Assembly: GCA_003233075.1 (NCBI GenBank)
Contig: QIKQ01000031.1
Span: 1 to 29,106 of the forward strand
Source of the DNA: Gammaproteobacteria bacterium
GTDB taxonomy: Bacteria > Pseudomonadota > Gammaproteobacteria > SZUA-21
Length of the DNA: 29,106 nucleotides
Direction: 5' to 3'
Shown piece by piece: positions 22,879 through 29,106 of the stretch. Positions within the stretch are counted from its first letter, which is position 1, and each line of letters starts with the position of its first letter. Below the pieces are notes generated by a model that did no database searches, was not told where the DNA came from, and worked only from the letters and a program-made list of their open reading frames with translations. The position numbers and the translations under genes were made by a program.

Positions 22879-22898
22879 AATCGAAATAAATTTCGATT
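22879..22898 (+). terminator. possible terminator of lysR
   Basis: AATCGAAAT and ATTTCGATT form a 9-bp AT-rich stem with a 2-nt loop, followed by only TT then C. A weak second hairpin (TCGCG/CGCGA with a T-rich loop) follows at 22926-22942. Either could separate lysR from the lapG-like gene. Confidence 0.4.
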
Positions 22899-22984
22899 TT
22901 CATGGAATGAAACATATTGTTAATGTCGCGCTTTTTTCGCGAAGTACTTGAATAATCGGGTAATAATTACGTGCTGTTTAATCC

Positions 22985-23686
22985 ATGATAATACTCCGAA
23001 AAATCCGGTCTACTCTTTACAAAATTAGATTCCTTATATTAGGCGCAGTTTTTGCTATCTATACTACTATTGTAATAGCTGAGAATATCGCCCCTAGTGA
23101 AAAGCAGCTGCGCGCAATTAAAAAACAGTATGGCAATAAAGTTGAACGTCGCGTCAGGCGCTGGAAAGAGCTAATCGATCACAACCAAACGCAAACTGAA
23201 TTGGAAAAGTTAAAAATTGTAAATAATTTTATTAACCGGATTAGATTTGTAAACGATAGCCAACATTGGGGTAAAGCCGACTACTGGGCAACACCAATAG
23301 AAATGCTCATTACCAATGGAGGTGATTGCGAAGATATCTCGATTGCTAAATATTTTACCTTACGATCGCTTGGCATACCAAGCTCTAAAATGCGACTTGT
23401 CTATGTAAAAGCGAATACGGTTAATAAAGCACACATGATTCTAGCCTATTACCATGAAGCGGACAGTGAACCACTTATATTAGACAACTTAGACAAAAAA
23501 ATAAAATTGGGCTCGAATCGTTCAGATTTAACACCAGTCTATAGCTTTAACGGAGACTATTTGTGGTTATCACAGCAATTAAAAGGTCGAGGCGAAATGA
23601 TTGGCAGCTCGACTCGCATTAGTCTCTGGAAAAAACTACGTCAGCGCATGAAAAGACAAAAACGTAAAATCGCTATTCAACATTAG
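22985..23686 (+). CDS. lapG: LapG-like periplasmic cysteine protease (BTLCP, DUF920)
   Basis: The 233-aa protein has an uncleaved or cleavable N-terminal signal (basic start, hydrophobic 15-32) and a bacterial transglutaminase-like cysteine protease domain. The catalytic triad is visible: C115 in NGGDCEDIS, H150 in AHMILAYY and D167 in LILDNLD. D114 and E116 flank the cysteine, as in the calcium site of Pseudomonas LapG. The motif FINRIRFVND and the DYWATPIEML segment are family features. LapG cleaves the N-terminal region of large adhesins held at the surface, and is restrained by LapD when c-di-GMP is high. It is followed after 31 bp by a LapD-like gene, which supports the assignment. No adhesin gene is present in the window. 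No good ribosome binding site precedes ATG 22985. Confidence 0.88.
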   Translation: MIILRKIRSTLYKIRFLILGAVFAIYTTIVIAENIAPSEKQLRAIKKQYGNKVERRVRRWKELIDHNQTQTELEKLKIVNNFINRIRFVNDSQHWGKADYWATPIEMLITNGGDCEDISIAKYFTLRSLGIPSSKMRLVYVKANTVNKAHMILAYYHEADSEPLILDNLDKKIKLGSNRSDLTPVYSFNGDYLWLSQQLKGRGEMIGSSTRISLWKKLRQRMKRQKRKIAIQH

Positions 23687-23717
23687 TCAACAAATCTAAT
23701 ACAGCAAGAGGTTGTTT

Positions 23718-25706
23718 ATGAGCTTAGCAAAACGACTTATTTTGGTAATATGTGCATTATTCGCACTCGTCTTTATTGGCATTCTGAGTATTACCGTTTC
23801 TAATACTCGTCATTACATGTCCCAGCAATTACAAATAAGTTCTCAAGACACAGCAACCTCATTAGCCAAATCGATATCGGACAGTATTGTCAGCGAAGAC
23901 ATTGAAAAACTAAAATCAATCGTCAATGCAATCTATGATCGTGGATTCTACAGCCGCATACATATACGCACCGTTAAAGGCAAAACCTTAGTTAAACGTG
24001 AAATGGATTCTATCGCGATAAAAAACGTGCCTAGATGGTTTGTTAGCTTAATTGAGTTAAAGACGCCTGTCGGCAAACAGGAGATTATCACGCCTTCCTT
24101 TCGGCGATCAGGGCAAATCATTGTTAGTTCACACCCTGGCTTAGCTTATCAAGAACTATGGCAAATCTTTACTGATAGTTTATGGTGGCTGAGTATCATT
24201 GGACTATTATCATTTAGCGCAATATTCTTTTTGATTCGTTATCTGATGAACCCGATCACCTCACTTCAAGCACAAGCAAATGAAATATCGAAAGGTAATT
24301 TTGTTATCCAAGATGAGATACCTAGTACGCCTGAACTAAAGAGCGTCGCCACAACGATGAATAAAATGTCAACCAAAGTATCGCAAATGCTTGAAGCACA
24401 GACTGAATTAACTGAACAAATGCGGACACGGGCCTACCAAGACTCCGTGACCGAACTAAAAAACCGACGTTACTTTGCGGAGCAAATGGATCACTTAATT
24501 AAAACACCTGAAGAATTTGATAGTGGCACTTTAATGTTAATCGAGATTAGCGATTTTAAAGAATACAACCAACATTATGGCTATGTTAAAGCGGATGAGC
24601 TACTTTTTAAAATTGGTGCAATCTTAAAGAAATGCAGTAAACCTGTTGTTGGCATTTGCCTTGCGCGTGTCAGCGGAGCTTCATTTGCCCTCTTGGCTCC
24701 CAATATTGGTTTTGACGAAACCAAAAAATTAGCTGATAAACTACATACTGAATTCGAGCAATTGCATTACATGAACAAGATTGATGACCAGGCTACTATT
24801 CATGTTGGCATTTCATTTTTTGATGGCAATCAAAATAGTACAGAATTATTGTCGATGGCAGACATGGCCTTACGTGCAGCTCAAGTCAAAGGCCCCAATC
24901 ATTGGCATATATACGATGAACAAAATTTATCACAAGAACCCGTCCATAGTGCTGGCGCTTGGCAAAAACTTATTAAACAAGTGATTGATGATAAATCTTT
25001 GGTTCTGCATTACCAACCCGTTAAAAGCATAAACAATGAAATATTACATTATGAAGTGTTAGCCCGCCTACCTGACCAAGATGGCAATCTATTAAACGCA
25101 GGCACTTTCTTGCCAATGGCGCAGCGCTTTGGCCTAGCCACTGCGATAGATCTCGTTGTTATCGAAAAACTATTTGAATCCATGGGCGATGAAAATCAGC
25201 TTCATTATGCTGTCAATTTATCGAGTTCATCAATCCAAGATCCAGCCTTTACAGAATGGCTGACTGCTTTATTGACAGATCACCCTCACCGAGCACAATG
25301 CATAATTTTTGAAATGCGAGAATACAGTGTGACCAGTAAGCTCAATGATATTAAAGCTACCATTCATCGCTTGCGCGAATTAGGTTGCGCATTTTCGCTT
25401 GATCATTTTGGTTCTGGTTCACCTGATTTTGGTTATCTGCTTAACACTAAAATTGATTACATTAAAATTGATGGTGGATATGTTCACAACATCGAAAGAA
25501 ACGAAGATAATCAATTCTTTTTAAAATCAATTGTCGAGATTGCTCACGGCTTGGATATCAAAGTGATTGGCGAATACGTCGAAACGGAAGTCGAATGGCA
25601 CACTCTAAAAACTTTAAACATCGATGGCATGCAGGGGCATTACATTGGCAAACCTTATCCAGATGTATCAGGCGATGAGGAAAACATTATCAAAGTAAAC
25701 CTATAA
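23718..25706 (+). CDS. lapD: LapD-like c-di-GMP receptor with degenerate GGDEF and EAL domains
   Basis: The 662-aa protein has a first membrane segment (about 6-28), a periplasmic LapD/MoxY-type domain ending SSHPGLAYQELW, a second membrane segment (about 155-175), a HAMP region (NPITSLQAQANEISKGN), a GGDEF domain and an EAL domain. Both catalytic motifs are broken: RVSGASFALL replaces RxGGDEFxxL, EVLAR replaces EALxR, and DHFGSG replaces DDFGxG. It should therefore bind rather than make or break c-di-GMP, and signal outward to hold LapG. I start it at ATG 23718 (MSLAKRL), with AAGAGG 7 nt upstream; a TTG at 23712 is in frame but less likely. It is probably co-transcribed with lapG. Confidence 0.9.
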   Translation: MSLAKRLILVICALFALVFIGILSITVSNTRHYMSQQLQISSQDTATSLAKSISDSIVSEDIEKLKSIVNAIYDRGFYSRIHIRTVKGKTLVKREMDSIAIKNVPRWFVSLIELKTPVGKQEIITPSFRRSGQIIVSSHPGLAYQELWQIFTDSLWWLSIIGLLSFSAIFFLIRYLMNPITSLQAQANEISKGNFVIQDEIPSTPELKSVATTMNKMSTKVSQMLEAQTELTEQMRTRAYQDSVTELKNRRYFAEQMDHLIKTPEEFDSGTLMLIEISDFKEYNQHYGYVKADELLFKIGAILKKCSKPVVGICLARVSGASFALLAPNIGFDETKKLADKLHTEFEQLHYMNKIDDQATIHVGISFFDGNQNSTELLSMADMALRAAQVKGPNHWHIYDEQNLSQEPVHSAGAWQKLIKQVIDDKSLVLHYQPVKSINNEILHYEVLARLPDQDGNLLNAGTFLPMAQRFGLATAIDLVVIEKLFESMGDENQLHYAVNLSSSSIQDPAFTEWLTALLTDHPHRAQCIIFEMREYSVTSKLNDIKATIHRLRELGCAFSLDHFGSGSPDFGYLLNTKIDYIKIDGGYVHNIERNEDNQFFLKSIVEIAHGLDIKVIGEYVETEVEWHTLKTLNIDGMQGHYIGKPYPDVSGDEENIIKVNL

Positions 25707-25715
25707 AACCTTTAT

Positions 25716-26051
25716 TTACGGCAGAAGACCACCTGTAGGCAAACCACCATTGCCTCGTCGGTTACTCACCGCTGTTGGTCCACTAGGTCGAACCGCAGGG
25801 GTATTGCGTCGGGGAAGACCCTCTGGAGAAATATTGGGATTATCTGGATAGATATTAAAAGTAGAAGTAAACCTGGGTGTCGAAATTCCAGCCTCAGGCG
25901 CTTCGGTTACATCTGAAGGATCAGCACCTTCCGCGATTTTCTTTCTTGCACTTTCATCTGATTGCCAATGTCCCCATTGATAGACGGAATCAGCCTGAAC
26001 TTGACTGACCATAAAAACGAAGCTAATTAGCAGCAGCATTGAGAATTTCAT
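25716..26051 (-). CDS. small secreted Pro/Gly-rich protein of unknown function (111 aa)
   Basis: I do not recognise this protein. It has a clear signal peptide (MKFSMLLLISFVFMVSQVQA, cleavage before DSVYQ), then a short VYQWGHWQ segment, a charged helix-like stretch (SDESARKKIAEGAD) and a Pro/Gly/Arg-rich disordered tail ending GGLPTGGLLP. There is no lipobox cysteine and no cysteine at all. AAGGGA lies about 7 nt before ATG 26051. It follows the outer-membrane protein gene by 63 bp on the same strand, so the pair is likely an operon and this may be its partner or cargo. Its stop codon lies 9 bp from that of the convergent lapD-like gene. Confidence 0.75.
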   Translation of the reverse strand: MKFSMLLLISFVFMVSQVQADSVYQWGHWQSDESARKKIAEGADPSDVTEAPEAGISTPRFTSTFNIYPDNPNISPEGLPRRNTPAVRPSGPTAVSNRRGNGGLPTGGLLP

Positions 26052-26114
26052 ATTACAATCCCTTATCGACTTGTGATGTTTTACCTAGATTAAAATGATA
26101 AAAATTGAACTAGT

Positions 26115-27365
26115 TTAGAAAGATCTACTCAGAGAAATAACGTTCTGCAATCGATCAAAATCAAATAACCCTACGTTCGAGCTATTATTTGTAAAAGTCG
26201 AATAGGCTTTTACAGCCCAGCCTTTAAAGCGACCTGAGCTAAACGTATGTTCAATACCAAGCACAATTCGGTCCAGTTTCTCATCTCTTTTTACACTCAG
26301 CCCCGTCTCCAAACCATCAAATTTTATTGGTTTTCGTGAGTAACGTAATAGCATTATAGTATTTTGGGATTTTCTGTAACTGAAGCCGCCAAACCATTCA
26401 ATACCTGAATTTGAATATTGGGCCAAATCGGCGTCTTCTTTAAAAGGCCGCAATCCGATTTGATACGAAAATTTATCGGAAACGCTTAATACGCCATAAC
26501 TAAACCCAATCGCGTAATACTGACTATCTCGACCAAGATCAATCGACCTATCGTATGAGCGCGACTGAATAAATAAATCAATGCCGATTTCAGATTTTCC
26601 TGACTTATTAATTAAAGTGAGATTAGGATTCAAGGCGGTATACGATGCATACTTTTCTCCACCCAAACGAGTACTGTCTAATTGCAAATTAATAGCGGCA
26701 CGCCATTTATTAGCGACTATGAGTGCTGGCCCGGTACTAAGCGAAATAACATTCAAATCTAAGCTGTCTTGACTATTGTAATTGACATCGTAGTAATTAA
26801 ATTGACTTAACCATAAAAAGCCAGCTTTCTGTTTCCCGATTGAATAAGATTTGCCCGATATATACCGATGTGATAAACCCAACTGGCTAGTCAAGGCTTG
26901 ATCACTTTGTTTGGTTGTGACAGATAAAGTTGGAAATCCAGTTAACACAGAATTATCAGGCCCGGCAGTTACATTTGAATCGTACATAAAGCCAAGTGAA
27001 ATACTCGGTGTCCATGTGTGCCTTGGACCTAGCGATTTTATTTTTGATAAAAAACGTTTGATTTTCAGTTTTACTGTTTTAGGCGTTTTGGGATCTTTGA
27101 GAACAATAGTGGCAAGTTTTTTTGCTCGAATAAAATTAAGTTGCTGAAAATAGGCTACCGCTAACTCCAAACGTGCTCGCTGCAATTGCGGGTGATTCAA
27201 TAAAATAGATTGAAATATTTCGACCGAAGCCGATAACTTACCCTGCTTACGCAACTTCATCGCTTTTTCGAATGAGTCTTGCGGATCAGAGACCTTGCTC
27301 GCATTCGCACTCAAGGCAAAACACAAGATACTTATTAGTATGTAATAAAATTTAATAGGTTTCAT
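26115..27365 (-). CDS. TPR plus beta-barrel outer-membrane protein, DUF560/Slam-like
   Basis: The 416-aa protein has a signal peptide (1-22), an N-terminal TPR region (about 24-105, with LSASVEIFQSILLNHPQLQRARLELAVAYF split over two helices and FIRAKKLATIVLKD) and a C-terminal barrel from about 118, opening SISLGFMYDSNV and rich in alternating strands. It ends LSRSF: a terminal Phe, as in Bam-inserted barrels. TPR followed by PxVRxxIERFL-like and LGxxYDSNV segments is the pattern of DUF560 surface lipoprotein assembly modifiers (Slam, type XI secretion). The call is by architecture and remembered motifs, and the barrel strand count was not established. The small secreted gene downstream is the obvious candidate partner. 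Confidence 0.7.
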   Translation of the reverse strand: MKPIKFYYILISILCFALSANASKVSDPQDSFEKAMKLRKQGKLSASVEIFQSILLNHPQLQRARLELAVAYFQQLNFIRAKKLATIVLKDPKTPKTVKLKIKRFLSKIKSLGPRHTWTPSISLGFMYDSNVTAGPDNSVLTGFPTLSVTTKQSDQALTSQLGLSHRYISGKSYSIGKQKAGFLWLSQFNYYDVNYNSQDSLDLNVISLSTGPALIVANKWRAAINLQLDSTRLGGEKYASYTALNPNLTLINKSGKSEIGIDLFIQSRSYDRSIDLGRDSQYYAIGFSYGVLSVSDKFSYQIGLRPFKEDADLAQYSNSGIEWFGGFSYRKSQNTIMLLRYSRKPIKFDGLETGLSVKRDEKLDRIVLGIEHTFSSGRFKGWAVKAYSTFTNNSSNVGLFDFDRLQNVISLSRSF

Positions 27366-27669
27366 TAAACCAAACCTTCGGTAAAAGCCTATTCAATAAT
27401 ATAGGATAATTTAAAGATTTTGCCGCAGCAAAACTCGAATTTAGCCAGAGATACCTGCAATAATTCGACCAACCTAAACCACACAAGATTACGTCAAGTT
27501 TATTAAATTTACATTGTTGTAAAATACCCAGTTTATTTGTACATTAAATAATCATATATTGAGATTTTACAGTCAAAGGTGCCAACGTTACTTTTGCCAC
27601 GTATAATCCAAAATCTAGATTTAGCACGTTAGTTTATAAAAATAATATCACCAAAAAGAGATCTTAATA
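27366..27669. other. divergent intergenic region, no gene seen
   Basis: These 304 AT-rich bases separate the divergent outer-membrane-protein and 27670-28335 genes and should hold both promoters. CGTATAAT at 27600-27607 is a plausible -10 for the rightward gene, without a convincing -35. I see no operator-like palindrome of note. Confidence 0.4.
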
Positions 27670-28335
27670 ATGGCATGGAAAAGTTTTGCAATTTTTGCAA
27701 CCGAAAAAAAAACCAGTTATTTTGACTCAAAACCGAAGCACATCAATGCGCGCGCACATGAACTGCTTGATGAGCTAGGTTTCAAAAACTATCGACAAAT
27801 AAGTTATCTTAATTTTGATAAAGAAGTGAATACCCAAAACAAAGAACTGTTTATTGGCGCTTATGAACAAGGCTTTATACTTTGTGAAGCAAATCTCGCC
27901 TGTGAGCTTTTTGCTGATGATAAGCAAAAATTAATTCCCAACCGAGATCCAAAATACATTCGCATTAAAGAAAAGATATTGGACTACTATCCGCATGGTC
28001 AGGTGCTCGCGATTGTCCTACACAGTACAGTCAAACTATGGGGTTATAGCTTATACGAAAACGGTGAACTTATCCGCTCCGCTGCAGGTTCGGCTGATGA
28101 CGGTCAATTTACCGACTATGGCGAATTCCTCAATGAAGAAAATCAATTCTTTGAAAAAAATGACTACAATAGCCTAATCGCAAAAGGCCGCGGTGAAGAC
28201 TTCACCTTGGCAGTCTGTAAACGTTATTGGGGTGAATTTATCAATAAGAATAAGAGTATTAAAAAAGACTTCAAACTCGACATGGCTGAATTCAGTAAAT
28301 CAACTGGGCGTTTTAAATCCTTCTTCACGCGCTAA
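27670..28335 (+). CDS. cytosolic protein of unknown function (221 aa)
   Basis: I do not recognise this protein. It has no signal peptide or membrane segment and is rich in Lys, Asp and aromatic residues. The middle reads VLAIVLHSTVKLWGYSLYEN, then GELIRSAAGSADDGQF, which looks like two beta strands with a turn. The surrounding regions look helical, and the C-terminus is basic (KSTGRFKSFFTR). AAGAGA about 9 nt upstream supports ATG 27670, and codon use resembles its neighbours. It stands alone, followed by an 18-bp perfect inverted repeat. A small-domain DUF family is likely, but I cannot name one. Confidence 0.75.
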   Translation: MAWKSFAIFATEKKTSYFDSKPKHINARAHELLDELGFKNYRQISYLNFDKEVNTQNKELFIGAYEQGFILCEANLACELFADDKQKLIPNRDPKYIRIKEKILDYYPHGQVLAIVLHSTVKLWGYSLYENGELIRSAAGSADDGQFTDYGEFLNEENQFFEKNDYNSLIAKGRGEDFTLAVCKRYWGEFINKNKSIKKDFKLDMAEFSKSTGRFKSFFTR

Positions 28336-28371
28336 AAGAAATCAGACATTGCTTTTAATAAACTACCCCGC

Positions 28372-28418
28372 ATTTGTACACCGAAATGGATTAGTTTATC
28401 CCATTTCGGTGTACAAAT
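28372..28418. repeat. 18-bp perfect inverted repeat downstream of the 27670 gene
   Basis: ATTTGTACACCGAAATGG (28372-28389) and its exact complement CCATTTCGGTGTACAAAT (28401-28418) flank an 11-nt loop, 36 nt after the stop codon. There is no T-tract, so it is an unusual terminator at best. It could protect the mRNA 3' end or bind a protein. Confidence 0.8.
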
Positions 28419-28501
28419 TCATTAGACCACAACAAACTTATGCCAATACATATTGAGACATTAATTCTAAATTTTAACCTAACGAGTATTCTCTTACTTT
28501 T

Positions 28502-28541
28502 CCCGCACTCGGCGATAGTTTATCGCCTCCTGACGGGCTAC
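28502..28541 (-). repeat. GTAG-headed nested palindrome
   Basis: CCCG (28502-28505), CACTC, then GGCGATA-gtt-TATCGCC, TCCTGA and CGGG are followed by CTAC, so two stems are nested. It shares CTCGGC...GCCTCC and GGCTACAA with the complement of 13964-13994, with other arms. Confidence 0.7.
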
Positions 28542-28555
28542 AAAGCACTCAAAAA

Positions 28556-28671
28556 GTAGCTTGCGGTCGCTCGCGGCCCAGGCCAGCCTCTCGACCGTTC
28601 CGGTCTCACCTTCTCCATGGCCTCCGCGACATAAAGCCCTCTTTGGTTAAACCTAGATTAAAAGTACAGGA
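28556..28671 (+). repeat. mosaic REP element with CGCGACATAA core, divergent copy
   Basis: GTAGCTTGCGGTCGCTCGCGG, cut as GTAGC and TTGCGGTCGCTCGCGG, opens the element. A longer interior with GACCGTTCCGGTC follows, then CCATGGCCTCCGCGACATAA and finally AAAAGTACAGGA. It matches the minus strand of 14018-14103 in order and in the conserved blocks, with an enlarged centre. Confidence 0.65.
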
Positions 28672-29106
28672 AAGTAAAAGGAAAAGATATCAAGTCTATT
28701 TCAGTTTATAAGCCCTAAACTTCTTAATTTTTGTTACATACATCGCACTGATTCACCTCACTTCATTTCGAGATCAGAACAAAGCGCGGGATCAACATCA
28801 TTTTAAAATCTTAACGACATAAAAATGCTCCTCACACAACGTCTAAGTAAATGATATAAAGCGGATAAATCTAATTCTATCTGGGCACACCGTTCAATTG
28901 TCGTGGAAATTTCCAATAAAAATGAGAAAATAACTACCCGCCTAACTCATCTTAGTGTCACTCGAAGTCACTAATGCTTTTACTAATTACAGATAGAAGT
29001 GCTGATTTTGATTTAAGTTTGTCTAGCCCGCTTTTCTCACAGCACTTCGTAGCGAGACGGTTCAAGGGTATGCTATGACACGTTTTCACGACCGAGAAGT
29101 GCGCAG
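28672..29106. other. right-end spacer, no gene seen
   Basis: No convincing frame is visible in these 435 bases. The stretch holds AAGTGCTG at 28999-29006 and its near complement CAGCACTT at 29040-29047, separated by about 33 nt, which may be arms of another palindromic element, and the terminal TTCAAGGGTATGCTATGACA. It may belong to a repeat or to the flank of a gene beyond the window. Confidence 0.4.

Noticed and set aside
23712..23717. TTG start for the lapD-like gene
   Set aside because: ATG at 23718 has a better-spaced AAGAGG and gives a normal N-terminus before the first membrane segment.
29057..29075. GGTTCAA resembling a tRNA T-loop near the right end
   Set aside because: No T-stem, anticodon arm or acceptor stem can be built around it.

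Overview
The window reads as chromosomal DNA of a moderately AT-rich gammaproteobacterium. The main evidence is gene order. On the minus strand, from about 21.6 kb down to 1.6 kb, the genes run leuC-leuD-leuB-asd-fimV-truA-trpF-trpB-trpA-accD-folC-dedD-cvpA-purF-metZ. This is essentially the Pseudomonas-type cluster, with trpBA included between trpF and accD. The species cannot be named from the sequence alone. Compared with the compact versions of this cluster, many gaps here are long (150-350 bp) and filled with small palindromic or repeat elements, so several genes probably have their own transcription units.

Layout. 1-124: the start of a short tyrosine recombinase that runs off the left edge. 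125-769: repeat-rich spacer. 770-1438: a secreted protein of unknown function. 1583-3003: metZ preceded by a SAM-II (SAM-alpha) riboswitch, an intrinsic terminator and a promoter. 3113-9366: purF, cvpA, dedD, folC, accD. 9711-12954: trpA, trpB, trpF, interrupted by two MITE-like palindromic elements and a perfect 37-bp-period duplication of the trpB 3' end. 13149-16746: truA and fimV. 17098-21563: asd, leuB, leuD, leuC. 21880-22770: a divergent LysR-type regulator, with a T-N11-A operator lying at about -65 of a good leuC promoter. 22985-25706: a LapG-like periplasmic protease and a LapD-like degenerate GGDEF/EAL receptor. 25716-27365: on the opposite strand, a TPR/beta-barrel protein resembling the DUF560/Slam family, followed by a small secreted Pro/Gly-rich protein. 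27670-28335: an unrecognised cytosolic protein. 28336-29106: repeats and unexplained sequence.

How the genes work together. The minus-strand block is housekeeping biosynthesis: leucine, lysine/threonine/methionine precursor (asd), tryptophan, folate, malonyl-CoA, purine and methionine genes, plus the polar/pilus protein FimV, the tRNA modifier TruA and the envelope proteins DedD and CvpA. Two regulatory circuits can be read directly: SAM repression of metZ by riboswitch attenuation, and LysR control of leuCDB. The right-hand part is envelope/surface biology: a c-di-GMP-responsive protease switch (LapG/LapD) with no adhesin gene beside it, next to a possible Slam/type XI outer-membrane exporter and its candidate small partner.

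The most unusual structure is non-coding. A set of GTAG-headed (or CTAC-tailed) extragenic palindromes recurs through the window, with hairpin arms that change while remaining complementary. At three sites they combine into larger mosaics sharing a CGCGACATAA core. These look like REP/BIME elements, possibly mobilised by a RAYT (REP-associated Y1 transposase) encoded elsewhere.
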